Shown here piece by piece: positions 48,795 through 58,597 of a stretch of DNA of 64,000 nt. The stretch comes from Phytomonas francai (taxonomy: Eukaryota; Euglenozoa; Kinetoplastea; Trypanosomatida; Trypanosomatidae). Every line of letters starts with the position of its first letter. The first letter of the stretch is position 1. The position numbers and the translations under genes were made by a program. The stretch covers positions 1 through 64,000 of the forward strand of contig MJCC01000017.1 of assembly GCA_001766655.1 (NCBI GenBank), read 5' to 3'. A model generated the notes under the pieces. It worked only from the letters and a program-made list of their open reading frames with translations, was not told where the DNA came from and searched no databases.

Positions 48795-50594
48795 ATGGCT
48801 ACCAGTATGATCGAGCCTCACGTGTTTTGCGGGCCGGAGTTCGTCCTCGAGGTACCCTTAAGCGAGGTGGAGCATGTTTTAACACGGCAAACCACCCCCA
48901 ACGAAGGGGCGAATGCGCAGCCCACACAGCCTTCTTCCCTTTCTTCTTCGAGTGCGGATCCTGTTTCGAATTCGCCGAATCCTTCCCTTCCCGTTTCCGC
49001 CGATCCTGCGGGCTTGTCGGAGGCGGGCGCGGCGGACTGGCAGGTCCTGCCGGACTGCCTGCGGTGCTTTCAAACGGAGCTCATCCTCCTCTGCTCGCCC
49101 CTCACGCGCCGCCGCCTTCACTGGAGCGAGGCCTTTCCGCTCGGGAGCAGCCCGCAGGCGCTGGTCTACCCCGGCGACGCGTACTTCCACGCGGTCGGCC
49201 GCCTGCCGGAGCCCTGCGCGAGGCTGAAATACCTCTCCGCGCGGCCCTTTGCCGCCCTCGGCGCCGAGGAGGCCGCCGCGCTCGCGCACTCCGTCCAGAT
49301 CGCGCGCGGCGGGCGCCCGTTCGCCCCTGCGAGCGTCTACTTTCTCCTGACCCTCGCCGACTCCCGCCTGGCCGCGGAGGTTTATTGGATTTGCCTGCGC
49401 AAGGGCAGCCTCGCGCTCTCGCGGGGGTCTCGGGTTTTGGCGTACTTCCGCCGGACGGCCGCGCGCGCGGGCCCCGTCGAGGCCGCCGCCGTCCTGCGGA
49501 AACGCGAGGCCCTGCGCGGGCGGTGGAACCTCGACGAGGACCTCTTCGACGCCCTCCGCGCGGGCCTCCGCGGCGACGCCGAGGTCGCGACGGCGCAGGC
49601 CGGCGGCGGGCTGCCGGGGCTCCTCGCGTACTGCGAGGCCCGCGTCGGGTACGCCGGCGTCCTCGACGCCGCCGAGCGGGCGAGCCCGTTTTTGTGCGCC
49701 TTTGGGCTCTTTTTCGCCCTCGGCCTCGGCCTCGACGCCGTTTTTACCGGGCTCCTCCGGCACCCGCGGCGCGTCGTCCGCGCGCTCGGCCTCTTCGTCG
49801 CCCGCTTCGTCCTGCCGCCGGAGGAGGTCGCCGCGTTTTTTGCCGAGGCCGTCGCCGACGAGGTCGGGATCGCCCTCGAGGATGGCGGGGAAGGGGCGCC
49901 CTGCACGCTCGCGGCCCTCGCGCGGCGGCTTTTGCTCGACCGCGAGGTCGGCGAGGCGTGGCCGCCGCCGTACGCGCCCTTTTGGCGGGCCACCGTCGTC
50001 GAGCCCGCGCTCCGCCACCTCCAGCACCGCGCCGCCGCCGCGCGCGCAAAAGACACCCCCGCGGGGCATCGCGAAAAGGAAGAAAAGAAAGAAGAAAAGA
50101 AAGAAGAAGCAAAGAAAGGGGGCGAAAAAAGGCAGGGGGGGCTGCGCGGGAGCGGGCGGGGGGTCGCCGCGCTCGGGTTCCGCAGCCTCGCCGAGATCGG
50201 CCGATTCGCGCGCGCGCGGCGGGCGCGGACGCTCGTGCCGGCGCGCCTGGCGACGCTCGTCGTGCGCGGCCAACGCCGCGGCCCCGGCGATTCCCTCGAC
50301 GCGAACGACGACGAGGACGAGGACGAGGACGAGGACGATTTGGGCCTCCTCGTCGAGGTGGAGGGCGGGGGGGCGGTGGCGTCGCTTTCGCCGGCCCCGC
50401 AGGCGCCGATTCGCGCGCGGGGCGGGGCGGCGGCCGGGCCGCATTCGACGGCGCCGGCGGCGAGGGCGGGACCCGCCCCGGATGCGGTGGTCAACCCGCA
50501 CGCGATGATTTTAAAGGAGGGGTATTCTATTGTGATGTCGCTCCTCGGGCGAACGCGGCCGTTTCATGCCGATGAGCGATATCTGGAATTTTAA
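48795..50594 (+). CDS. divergent PRP38-like splicing protein
   Basis: 599 residues. Between about 250 and 400 the order of features follows PRP38: an AYCEARVGYAGVL segment, SPFLCAFGLFFALGLGLDAVF (family: PTPFLCLLLKLLQI), VRALGLFVARFVLPPEEVAAFF (family: YLRALGAFYLRLTG...VYKYL), then LARRLLLDREVGEAWPP (family: FIDELLREERVCDIALPR). PRP38 activates the spliceosomal tri-snRNP. N-terminal 90 residues and the C-terminal Lys/Glu, Asp/Glu and Ala/Gly-rich parts are low complexity. The gene is extremely GC-rich with two other long open frames over it; this one is chosen for its ATG, domain match and GC3. Function is inferred from moderate similarity. Confidence 0.72.
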   Translation: MATSMIEPHVFCGPEFVLEVPLSEVEHVLTRQTTPNEGANAQPTQPSSLSSSSADPVSNSPNPSLPVSADPAGLSEAGAADWQVLPDCLRCFQTELILLCSPLTRRRLHWSEAFPLGSSPQALVYPGDAYFHAVGRLPEPCARLKYLSARPFAALGAEEAAALAHSVQIARGGRPFAPASVYFLLTLADSRLAAEVYWICLRKGSLALSRGSRVLAYFRRTAARAGPVEAAAVLRKREALRGRWNLDEDLFDALRAGLRGDAEVATAQAGGGLPGLLAYCEARVGYAGVLDAAERASPFLCAFGLFFALGLGLDAVFTGLLRHPRRVVRALGLFVARFVLPPEEVAAFFAEAVADEVGIALEDGGEGAPCTLAALARRLLLDREVGEAWPPPYAPFWRATVVEPALRHLQHRAAAARAKDTPAGHREKEEKKEEKKEEAKKGGEKRQGGLRGSGRGVAALGFRSLAEIGRFARARRARTLVPARLATLVVRGQRRGPGDSLDANDDEDEDEDEDDLGLLVEVEGGGAVASLSPAPQAPIRARGGAAAGPHSTAPAARAGPAPDAVVNPHAMILKEGYSIVMSLLGRTRPFHADERYLEF

Positions 50595-51206
50595 GCACGG
50601 GAAGAGAGAGAGAGGTCGGGGATCGCGGCCAGGCGGAGGGGGGGGGGGTCTTAGCCGTAAGATCGTTTCTATTGATCTGCCCCATTCTCCTTCTTTCTTT
50701 GGTGGGGAGGATCGAGGCGATCCCGTACGCGAGCTCGTACGTTTGTCTCAACAGTACTCCCCAGGGGACTACAATCCCCTCGAAAATGAAACACCCCTCC
50801 AGTTATTCCGTTTTCACTAGGCATACCTCTCCTTTTAATAAAAATCCTCTCGTCAAACCGTTGTTCCTGTTTTTTTTTTTTTTCACTTTTTCTGGGGCTC
50901 TCCGAAGCGGTACATTTTCTTCGCCGTTTGTGTAGGCGTACGGATTTGATGATCGCTGTATTTTTTTTTTTGTCTCCTGTCCAGCTGTCGATCTTTGTAG
51001 ACGCATTCTTTAGTTGCATTTTCTCTTTCAGAGCATCGCACGCGTGAGGGGGGTGCGAGGGGTGGGTGAAGCCAAGCAAGGAAGCACAAGCAAAAAGAAA
51101 AGAACGACAAACACCACCACCACAACCACCACCACAAACACGAAGAATCGCATTCGTACTTAAAAAGAAAGTGGATCGAGGAGGGATTGCGTTGCGTGGG
51201 CGCACG
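50595..51206. other. spacer before NPL4
   Basis: Starts G/A-rich (G run near 50640), then T-rich. A polypyrimidine tract with AG at 50983-50984 and a second at 51030-51031 are acceptor candidates. CAC/ACC repeats follow at about 51110-51140. Accidental frames on both strands. Confidence 0.6.
51015..51031 (+). promoter_or_regulatory. predicted trans-splice acceptor for NPL4
   Basis: GCATTTTCTCTTTC then AG at 51030-51031, leaving a 175-base 5' UTR. The tract ending at 50983-50984 is an equally good alternative. Confidence 0.35.
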
Positions 51207-52430
51207 ATGTCCGATCCAATACGCGAGCTCGCGGCGGCGCGGCGGCGGGGGTTTGAGCAGCTCCCGGAGGCGGAGCGGCCACGGCCGACGGCCTGCCCGG
51301 ACTGCGCGCGGCCGGCGTATTTATCGCCGATCTGCCCGGAGACCGGCCGCTTTCACGACCGCGAGCGCCGGCGGCTCGTCGGGGGCGATTTCGTCTCCGG
51401 CACGATCGTCCCGTCGGCCGCGCTGATGGGCGCGATTGCGCGGACGCGGGTGAAGTGGGCGGCCGCGCGCACGCAGCTGGTGAAGGCGGACGCGGCCTCG
51501 CTGAACATCTTCCAGAGCTACGCCGCGCAGCTCGGCTGGCGGCTTCAGAGGTACGGCATTCTTTACGGCCGCTACGACGCGGCGGCGGCGATGGTCGAGG
51601 CCCACGCCGTCTACGAGCCGGAGCAGCACGGGAGCGGGCGCGCCTTCGCCGTGGTGCCGGACCCCCGCCTGCCGACGGTCGACCGCATCGCGGGCGGCCT
51701 CGGGCTGCGGCGGGTGGGGGTCATCTGCACCCACCCCCCGCGCGACCCCGGCGCCGTCGTCGTGAGCGCGCGGGAGGGGCTCCTCTGCGCCCGCGAGCAG
51801 TCCCTGCACGGCGACGAGTGCGTCCTGCTCACGGTCGCGCCGAACCGCGCGGACGGCGTCGTGGAATGCCAGGCCTGGCAGACCTCCCCGCAGTGCGTCC
51901 ACCTCTTCCGAGTCGGCATCCTCGACGAGCCCCCGTCGTCGTCCGGGGAGAGGAAAAAGGGGGAGGGGGGAAAGGAAAACGAGGAGGAGGAGAACGAGGA
52001 GGAGGAGGAGGAGGAGGGGGTGCTCGCCGCGAGCGTCGCGCTGGAGGTCGCGCAGGAGGACACCGACGGGCGGGGCCACCGGCACTGCGTGACCAAGGAG
52101 CCCCGCACACGCATCGATACGCGCTGGTTTACCAGCTATATCGCGGTCCAGCAGTTCACCTCGGACGTCGTGCGGGGGTCGTTTATGCGCATCTCCCGCC
52201 CCGGAATGGCGCCGCCGACGTTCCAGAATTTGAAAAACTACATGAACGACCCAAAGCGGAGGAAGGAGACGTTTGCGGAGAAAATCGCGGACTTTCACGT
52301 CCTCATTTTCCTCTCCACGGTCTTCTCCGAGAGCGACGACCTACCGGAGCTGGTGCGAATCGCCAAGACAAAGGTGATGACGGAGGAGGCAAAGAACTAT
52401 GAGGCGATTCTAAACGAGTATATGAATTAG
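51207..52430 (+). CDS. NPL4: NPL4, ubiquitin-binding cofactor of p97/VCP
   Basis: 407 residues from the ATG at 51207; the frame continues upstream to a GTG at 51066 but that part is Lys/Pro/Gln-rich 5' UTR-like sequence. The NPL4 (MPN-like) domain is clear: LGWRLQRYGILYGRYD (about 112-127), AHAVYEPEQHG, VDRIAGGLGLRRVGVICTHPP, then near the C-terminus FQNLKNYMNDP and KIADFHVLIFLSTVF, in the order found in NPLOC4. A short zinc-finger-like CPDC/CPETG part precedes it. The UBX-like N-terminus and C-terminal NZF finger of animal NPL4 are absent. With UFD1 it delivers ubiquitinated proteins to p97. An acidic Glu-run insert lies near 260-275. Confidence 0.93.
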   Translation: MSDPIRELAAARRRGFEQLPEAERPRPTACPDCARPAYLSPICPETGRFHDRERRRLVGGDFVSGTIVPSAALMGAIARTRVKWAAARTQLVKADAASLNIFQSYAAQLGWRLQRYGILYGRYDAAAAMVEAHAVYEPEQHGSGRAFAVVPDPRLPTVDRIAGGLGLRRVGVICTHPPRDPGAVVVSAREGLLCAREQSLHGDECVLLTVAPNRADGVVECQAWQTSPQCVHLFRVGILDEPPSSSGERKKGEGGKENEEEENEEEEEEEGVLAASVALEVAQEDTDGRGHRHCVTKEPRTRIDTRWFTSYIAVQQFTSDVVRGSFMRISRPGMAPPTFQNLKNYMNDPKRRKETFAEKIADFHVLIFLSTVFSESDDLPELVRIAKTKVMTEEAKNYEAILNEYMN

Positions 52431-52712
52431 ACGAACGTGAATACACACAGACACGCATATATACCTATATCCATGGATGTATCGCAATAGCGATGCATGC
52501 TCCCGGGCGTTGAAGTATTTATATATATTGGAAAGGATTTAGCGGGATCTCTAAATTGATTTTAAGGGTTCTTTTTCCCTATTTCCACAACCTATTCGCC
52601 TATGGCTTTCAATTCATCCTACGAGGCGAACAAGGTGCTGCAAAAAAAAAAAAAAAGGCAGCTGAAGGTGTTTCGTATTTGTCTTTATTAAAGAGAACTG
52701 CTTCTTTGAAAT

Positions 52713-52739
52713 TATATATATATATATATATATATATAA
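52713..52739. repeat. (TA)13 microsatellite
   Basis: A pure TA run in the NPL4-cullin spacer. Confidence 0.9.
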
Positions 52740-52908
52740 TGTGCGTTTCTCTGTTTGTATGTTATTAAGCTTGTTCCTTTTTTATTTTTTTCAGAGGTGA
52801 TTTTTACCTTTTGTTTGTGCGTTAATGGTATCATCGCACACGCTTTTCCTTCTTTCCTTTTCCCAATAAGGGGTATTTAACCGCCTTAATATTGATATCT
52901 GGGTGTTT

Positions 52909-52952
52909 TTCCTCTTCTCCTTCTCCTTTCTCTGTCATTTACACGCGTTTAG
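52909..52952 (+). promoter_or_regulatory. predicted trans-splice acceptor for the cullin
   Basis: A T/C-rich tract (CCTCTTCTCCTTCTCC and onward) is followed by the first AG at 52951-52952, giving a 109-base 5' UTR. Pattern-based. Confidence 0.45.
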
Positions 52953-53061
52953 TTTGAAAAGAAAAGGCGGGAAATACTATATTGATAGCTGGGTAAAGCG
53001 TTCGATCTTCCTACATAAAGGGAAAAAGGCATATTTTTAGCAACTTCATGGCAAGGACGAA

Positions 53062-56000
53062 ATGAGCCTATTCAAGGATTCGATTTCAGAGGCTTCTGAA
53101 GAGTTGAGTTCGGAGAGGAATTTCGCTTTGCGTCATGAGCGTCTGGTCATGGAAAAATTAGCGCTTGCGCGAGATATGTCCGAAAAGGTGATTGCTCGCG
53201 CAAAAGTGTACGGGGATGGTGCTCAGCGCAAACGCTACGTCGATTACTCGCCCGAGGATGTCTACCGCGCGGTAGAAATGCTCGTTGACGAAAGGAGGGC
53301 GTCTTCGTTGGAGGAGATGCTCAAGGGACTTTTAACGGATTACACCGCCTATCTTACCGAGCAGCTGAATGAATTTGCGCACGCATGCGGGCTGTCAACC
53401 CTTGCTATGCACGGCGCCCCTTGCGAAGCTGTGGAGGGGGAAGACGGGGATGGCAATCCGTCGGAAGCGATTTCTGTGCGGTCTTTCCATATGCTGATGG
53501 ACACCTGGGATAGCTTCTCCTTCGCGATGGAGGAGCTCCAGCTGGTCTGGAGCCCCTTTGCGTATCGCTACGTGATGACGGCGACCGTTTTCAAAGACAT
53601 GCTCGGCGCGACCGTCGTGTTTTGGATGAACGCGTTCAACGAGGTGCCGTCCGTCTTCGAGGCCGCCTTGGAGGGGTTCGTGCGCTTGATGGGGGTCGAC
53701 ATCGCGGCCGGCGGGGCCCTTCCTTCGCCCCCTTCCGAGCGAAAACGGGGAAGGGGCGAGGCGGGAGGAAGAGGAGGAGGAGGAGGGGGCTCCGCGATGT
53801 CGTCCGATTCGGACGAGGCCGCGGCGAGCGGGTTCCTGACGCCCCCGCCGCATTCCTCGCTTTCGTTTCCGCCGACCGCCCCGTCGATCGCGCGGCTTCG
53901 TCGGTTTAGCGACCTCCTTTTCATGACCCAAAACTACCATTCGCGACTTCAGCCGCGGGTGCTCGCGGCGCTCGGGGAGTTCTACGCGGCGGCGGCGGCG
54001 CGTATGCTCCGGACGGGGGTTTTCAGCGCCGCGTACTTCGATTTTGTCCGGCAGGCGATGCTGCGCGAGCGGCGGCGGGTGCGGGCCTACCTCCACGCGC
54101 AGACCGCGCTCCCCCTGCAGGCGGTCGTCGAGCGCGCGCTCCTCGGCGAGGCCGGCATGGCGCTCCTCCGGCGGGACTTTTCTTCGCTGCTTTCCGCGGA
54201 CGCGCGCGGCGGGGAAGGGCTCGAGACGCTCGCGCTCGCCTGGCGGCTTCTCTCGCGGAGCGCGGAGGTCAGCCGGGACCCGCCGGTCGCGATGTTTCGC
54301 GCGCACGTCGAGACGACCGCGGCGGACCTCGCGATCGCGATCGCGTCCTCGGCGAGGGCGGAGCCCGCGAGCGGCGAGGGCGGCCGCCGCGCCGTTCGTC
54401 AGCTGCTGCTTTTCATCGTGTCCTTGCGGCGGGCCGTCGTGAAGTGCTTCCCGAAGGATCAAAAGCGCTTTCAGACTCAAATCGACGAGGGCCTGCAGGA
54501 GGTTTTGACGAAATATCACCGCCCGGTGGCGGAGCAGCTCGCCCGGTTCACCGACGACGTCTTCGCGATGGTGGAGACCGGGGAGCTGCCGCTGGAAGGG
54601 CCGCATCTCGAATCGCCGGGTTTGTTGCGCACCCATGACGTCGTTTGCCAATCGAGTGAAGAGGATACCAAGGGGAATGATAATCGCCATCCTCATTGCG
54701 TCTTTCTTCATGCGCGAGATCGGGAGGGGGGGTCCGAAAACGGGGATCCGACGCGCGCGGCCTTCTTCACCGATCCCAATTCGAATGCGTCGTCTATTTT
54801 TGCGACCGCGAGGGACTATTTCGAGCAGATCGTCTTTACCTGCGTGCACTTTCCTTCCAACGATTTCTTTGGGCAGCTCCACACCCAGTACCTCGCGCGC
54901 CGGCTGCTGAACCCCAATCGATCCGTTAACCTCGCCGCCGAGCGGTGCTTTCTACGTTTTTTTGAGAGCATCTACGGGTCCTCGTTCGTCTACAAGTTCG
55001 AGGGTATGCTGAAAGACAAGGAAAACTTCGCGGATCTGACGAAGCAGTATGAATCGTTTATGAATTCAAAAGGGGCTGCTTCGCACTCCCAGGCATCCAC
55101 CACCGAGTATCACCTGGATCGAACGACGGCGGACGACGTGGCGACTTCTCCCGTTCCGTCAGCGGAGCATCCTAACGAGCGACCAAACCCGCACACCATG
55201 AAGCTGACTCTTTTCTTCATGACGACGGGCTACTGGCCGAGGCGTACGGACACCTTGAACCTCCAGCTCCCTCCTCTTCTACGACAATCGGTGAGCAATG
55301 TCGATTTCTTTTACGAGTCCCTTTACCCGAATCGTCATCTTAACTGGCAACATCATCTCTCGCAGGGGGTTCTACGCGCGCAGCTCACCCCTCACGGTGC
55401 CGTCTACGAGCTCTCCGGAACGCTCATCCAATGCCTTGTTCTCCTGCACCTTGACGAGCTCGGCAAGGCCCGGGAGGGCGCTCCTCTCGCCGAAGATTCT
55501 TCGGCGCACCGCATCTCCGTCCAGGAGATTTGCCATCGGCTGGGGGTAGATCTCGATCTTCCCGAGGTCGTGGGGTCGTTGATGGGATTATGCCAAGAGG
55601 GGTTTCAGCTTTTAATTCGAACGCGTGCTTGCTCTCCTACGGCGACCAGGGGCGTGCTTTCACCGCCCGGAGTCCAGGGAGGGGTTCCGGGGTCTTTCCC
55701 AGACCGCGGCCGCGGTGGGAGCCCCGAGCTTCTTTCTCCGCAGGATTATGTGCAGCTTAATACGGCCTTTACCCTCCCTACGCATCGCGCCCGCATACCT
55801 TTTTTTCTTTCCCCCGTCAAAACCTACGCCGATTCCGACGCCGAGGGCGTTTCGAACGAAACGAATCCCGCGGTCGGTTTTTCAGAAGATCAGCTTTGGC
55901 AGAAGTACGGGCACCTTCTTCAGATTTCGGTTATACAGTACGCAAAGCCAAGAGGGATGATTAAACATGAGGAGCTTCTCGCGAATGTTTTATCGCAAAA

Positions 56001-56109
56001 GTTTAATTTTGGGGTTTCTGAGGGACTTGTCAAGCGGGCAATTGAAAAGCTGCTCGATCGAGGCTTTATCGAGCGTAATGGAAAGGATCAGTACAAGTAT
56101 GTTGGTTAG
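53062..56109 (+). CDS. cullin (RING E3 ligase scaffold)
   Basis: 1,015 residues. N-terminal helical repeats run to about 560, interrupted by a Gly/Arg/Ser/Pro-rich insert at about 215-275. The cullin homology domain appears as YFEQIVFTCVHFPSNDFF (about 588), LTLFFMTTGYWPRRTDTLNLQLP (about 715-737) and FYESLYPNRHLNWQHHL. The C-terminal winged helix has VIQYAKPRGMIKHEELL and ends ERNGKDQYKYVG; K962 aligns with the NEDD8-accepting Lys of CUL1-type cullins. Cullins hold a RING protein and substrate receptors for ubiquitin transfer. Typical length is about 750-800, so inserts add about 200. Which cullin cannot be said. GC islands are strong from about 53,690 to 54,600. NPL4, also in the ubiquitin system, is next door. 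Confidence 0.93.
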   Translation: MSLFKDSISEASEELSSERNFALRHERLVMEKLALARDMSEKVIARAKVYGDGAQRKRYVDYSPEDVYRAVEMLVDERRASSLEEMLKGLLTDYTAYLTEQLNEFAHACGLSTLAMHGAPCEAVEGEDGDGNPSEAISVRSFHMLMDTWDSFSFAMEELQLVWSPFAYRYVMTATVFKDMLGATVVFWMNAFNEVPSVFEAALEGFVRLMGVDIAAGGALPSPPSERKRGRGEAGGRGGGGGGSAMSSDSDEAAASGFLTPPPHSSLSFPPTAPSIARLRRFSDLLFMTQNYHSRLQPRVLAALGEFYAAAAARMLRTGVFSAAYFDFVRQAMLRERRRVRAYLHAQTALPLQAVVERALLGEAGMALLRRDFSSLLSADARGGEGLETLALAWRLLSRSAEVSRDPPVAMFRAHVETTAADLAIAIASSARAEPASGEGGRRAVRQLLLFIVSLRRAVVKCFPKDQKRFQTQIDEGLQEVLTKYHRPVAEQLARFTDDVFAMVETGELPLEGPHLESPGLLRTHDVVCQSSEEDTKGNDNRHPHCVFLHARDREGGSENGDPTRAAFFTDPNSNASSIFATARDYFEQIVFTCVHFPSNDFFGQLHTQYLARRLLNPNRSVNLAAERCFLRFFESIYGSSFVYKFEGMLKDKENFADLTKQYESFMNSKGAASHSQASTTEYHLDRTTADDVATSPVPSAEHPNERPNPHTMKLTLFFMTTGYWPRRTDTLNLQLPPLLRQSVSNVDFFYESLYPNRHLNWQHHLSQGVLRAQLTPHGAVYELSGTLIQCLVLLHLDELGKAREGAPLAEDSSAHRISVQEICHRLGVDLDLPEVVGSLMGLCQEGFQLLIRTRACSPTATRGVLSPPGVQGGVPGSFPDRGRGGSPELLSPQDYVQLNTAFTLPTHRARIPFFLSPVKTYADSDAEGVSNETNPAVGFSEDQLWQKYGHLLQISVIQYAKPRGMIKHEELLANVLSQKFNFGVSEGLVKRAIEKLLDRGFIERNGKDQYKYVG

Positions 56110-56354
56110 TGAAGGCGAAACCTGCAGAAAAGTCTGTATTGTATACACACAGTGCTGGGGTAGGAACAATAAAAACAACATCGATTGGATGCATTGTGTT
56201 TAGGCATGGGGGAGGTGGATGGTGAACTAATCATCACGTTTTTTTTTTTACCATTATTCTCCCATTCCTGGTAACGCTAAAACTCATAGAATCTGAGAGG
56301 AGAATGGAATTCTTGATTGCGCGAATATGAAGCTTTTACATAGTTTATTCAGTA

Positions 56355-56356
<2 letters not shown>

Positions 56357-56384
<28 letters not shown>
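56357..56384. repeat. (GT)14 microsatellite
   Basis: A pure GT run between the cullin and BSD genes. Confidence 0.9.
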
Positions 56385-56385
<1 letters not shown>

Positions 56386-56400
56386 CCTATTGCAGTGGCT

Positions 56401-56451
56401 ATTTTCCATTTCTTTATTCTACTTGCCTGTCCTTTACTTTTTTTTTTTTAG
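56401..56451 (+). promoter_or_regulatory. predicted trans-splice acceptor for the BSD protein
   Basis: A T/C-rich tract ending in about 12 T is followed by AG at 56450-56451, giving a 96-base 5' UTR. Pattern-based. Confidence 0.45.
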
Positions 56452-56547
56452 ATTTTATAGTTATATGATTTGTTTACTGTGTGTCGAAAATTTTAACGCG
56501 AGAGGGTAGATACGACATCATCACGAGCAAAAGATATCACTCGTAAA

Positions 56548-57879
56548 ATGTGGTCCTTTATTCCGAAAGATATTAAAAATATCGCCCAAGGCATCATTAA
56601 AGATTCTAGCAATGTCATAGACTTCTTTGGAAGAGTTGAGCGTGATTTTCTAGGAGGCGATGGAGTGTATGCCGGGGATGAGTTCACGCCAGAGGCAAAG
56701 GCAATGCCGATCCCTTACCCGGCCTTGTTAAGCTTTCAAAACGACATTTCCACATACTGCGAGCCCTTTCAGGATGACGAGCGTGAGGCCTTCGCCGCGT
56801 GGGCGCAGAAGAGCCCTCTGAGTAGACTTTTTCCCGTCCATTCCAAGGCCCCCACCCCCGCGGGCGATCCCATTCCCGATGATCACTTGCCCGATCCCGA
56901 GAATCCCGTCAACGCCTATCGCCAGCGTTTGCTCGACTCCAGTGATGCCGTACTCGAGAAGTATGTTCAGTTCGTGAAAGGAGAGGCGAGCTCCGCGAGG
57001 GGTTCGCATAAGGTCTTTCCGCAAACAAATAATGAAAGCCCGGCGGCTGCCGCCGTGGTGGCCAGGGATCCGGACGAAAAGGGAGGGGAAGAGAAAGAGG
57101 AAAAGAGGGCTCGAAGCCCCCCTCGAGCGGCGACGCCGAGTGCTGACAAAAGTTCACCTCCTCCCCGCCGAGACTCTGCTTCCGTGAACGGTCTCGCGAC
57201 GACGACGTCTGCTTTTTTAGACGAAGATCAATTTTTTGATCGCTATTTCTTCCGCCTCGCGCAGCTGCGTTTACGGCTTTTGAAGGAATCCCAGCGAGAG
57301 GCGGCGGCGCCGCGCGATCTCGCGGGCCCTCCGGAGGTGGGCTCCCCCGACGCCGCCGCCCTCCCGTCGAAGGCGGCGGGCGAAGTCGACGAGGGCGAGG
57401 CCGAGGATTCGACCGCCCTGCACTACGCGCATTTGGTCATGAACGCGGCGAACAGCCTGGCCACGAATTTGGACGCCATTTTCAACGCCCCCGGGAGCTC
57501 CGAGGGCGGGGCCTCGCGCACGACTTCTGAGCTGAACGACGCGCCGGCGCGGGTGGCCTCGCTCGAACATTTGGTCTGCGAGCTTCAGGAGGAGCTCCAG
57601 CGCGAGCGCGAGCGCGTGCGCGAGCTCACGCGGATCTTGGAAAGCCATCGTATCGAGGTGCCGTCTTTCACGGCGGATTCACGGGGGGGCGCGGGGATCG
57701 GGGGCCCCGATCTCACGCCGCACGAACCCGCACCGTTGGCGTCTGCGGGGGAGGCTGAAGAGGTGAGGAGTGAACCGTTATCACCTGAAGAAAACACAAA
57801 AGAAAAACTGTCTTGCCAGAGTGGCAAAGCGGAGATCAATTCGGAGGTATCCGAGAGCGTGTGGGAGCGGATCAATTAG
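56548..57879 (+). CDS. BSD-domain protein (SYAP1/BSDC1-like)
   Basis: 443 residues. The N-terminus (MWSFIPKDIKNIAQGI) is a short amphipathic region; YPALLSFQNDISTYCEPFQ at about 58-76 and the acidic helix after it recall SYAP1/BSDC1. The BSD signature FxxRYFxR with following basic/hydrophobic helix is FFDRYFFRLAQLRLRLL at about 229-245 (family: FWRRYFYRV). Ser/Pro/Glu-rich linkers flank it, and a coiled coil (LVCELQEELQRERERVRELTRIL) lies near 345-370. The rest is disordered. BSD proteins of this type act in trafficking or signalling; the role in kinetoplastids is not known to me. The first half is moderate in GC, the second half high. Confidence 0.78.
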   Translation: MWSFIPKDIKNIAQGIIKDSSNVIDFFGRVERDFLGGDGVYAGDEFTPEAKAMPIPYPALLSFQNDISTYCEPFQDDEREAFAAWAQKSPLSRLFPVHSKAPTPAGDPIPDDHLPDPENPVNAYRQRLLDSSDAVLEKYVQFVKGEASSARGSHKVFPQTNNESPAAAAVVARDPDEKGGEEKEEKRARSPPRAATPSADKSSPPPRRDSASVNGLATTTSAFLDEDQFFDRYFFRLAQLRLRLLKESQREAAAPRDLAGPPEVGSPDAAALPSKAAGEVDEGEAEDSTALHYAHLVMNAANSLATNLDAIFNAPGSSEGGASRTTSELNDAPARVASLEHLVCELQEELQRERERVRELTRILESHRIEVPSFTADSRGGAGIGGPDLTPHEPAPLASAGEAEEVRSEPLSPEENTKEKLSCQSGKAEINSEVSESVWERIN

Positions 57880-58359
57880 AGGAGAAGTCATAGGAAACCA
57901 AAAATTGGTGTGAACCAAATGAAAATGACTTTTTAACAACTATTTCATATTTATGAGTGAAAATTGTACAAGTTAGATTGCACGCATGACTTAATTTTAG
58001 TGTGTACGTACATGCATCTATTTTGGTGGATAAGGGTTACCTGCTAGACTATAGTGCGCGCTGGATGACTTTGTTGATTTGATAGCGGGGAAACCATCCC
58101 AGGTTATTATTAAATTTCTATGTAGTGCTTAGTTTAATCGTATCAAGGTTTTCTTTTCCGAATACATCATTTTATAATTTACATATTTTACGCGCTGCTT
58201 TCTTCAACTAAATATTATATGTGCTATCTTTCAGATTTATGATCGTATCCATGTATTTGCTTTCACCAATATCGTAAGAAAAGGAATAATCAAAACCCAT
58301 TAGTGACACCCTCGATTGATATTGTGTTTCTTTATGGATGTATTGTGGTTTTTGAGAAG

Positions 58360-58382
58360 TATATATATATATATATATATAT
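58360..58382. repeat. (TA)11 microsatellite
   Basis: A pure TA run in the spacer before the assembly gap. Confidence 0.9.
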
Positions 58383-58597
58383 TGCAAAACCGTCTAGGGC
58401 ATAGATCCAATTTTTAGTAGGTGTTGGTCTGGTGAACAAACTCAATTCTCTTTCTTTTCCCCTCTGGCGTGTTTTTCTAACACATCAGCTGCGGTTGCAG
58501 TGATAGTGATGATATCAGAAAGCAACACCCATTAGAAAAGGTTTAATTTATCTACACCGGCGCTATTTTGAAAAAGCCAAGCTCCCCTCCCTCCCTT

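Larger units (their letters stand above)
52431..53061. other. spacer before the cullin
   Basis: AT-rich. Contains A13 at about 52641-52653 and a (TA)n run at 52713-52739, then a strong pyrimidine tract. No gene. Confidence 0.65.
56110..56547. other. spacer with GT repeat
   Basis: AT-rich with (GT)14 at 56357-56384 and a pyrimidine tract ending in AG at 56450-56451. No gene. Confidence 0.65.

Noticed and set aside
48879..50501. 540-codon open frame on the minus strand
   Set aside because: It lies opposite the PRP38-like gene. Near-total G/C at third codon positions removes stop codons on the opposite strand; its protein is Arg/Gly/Glu-rich with no domain.
48827..50575. 582-codon plus-strand frame overlapping the PRP38-like gene
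   Set aside because: Extreme Arg/Pro/Gly content and no homology; the chosen frame has ATG, acceptor and domain match.
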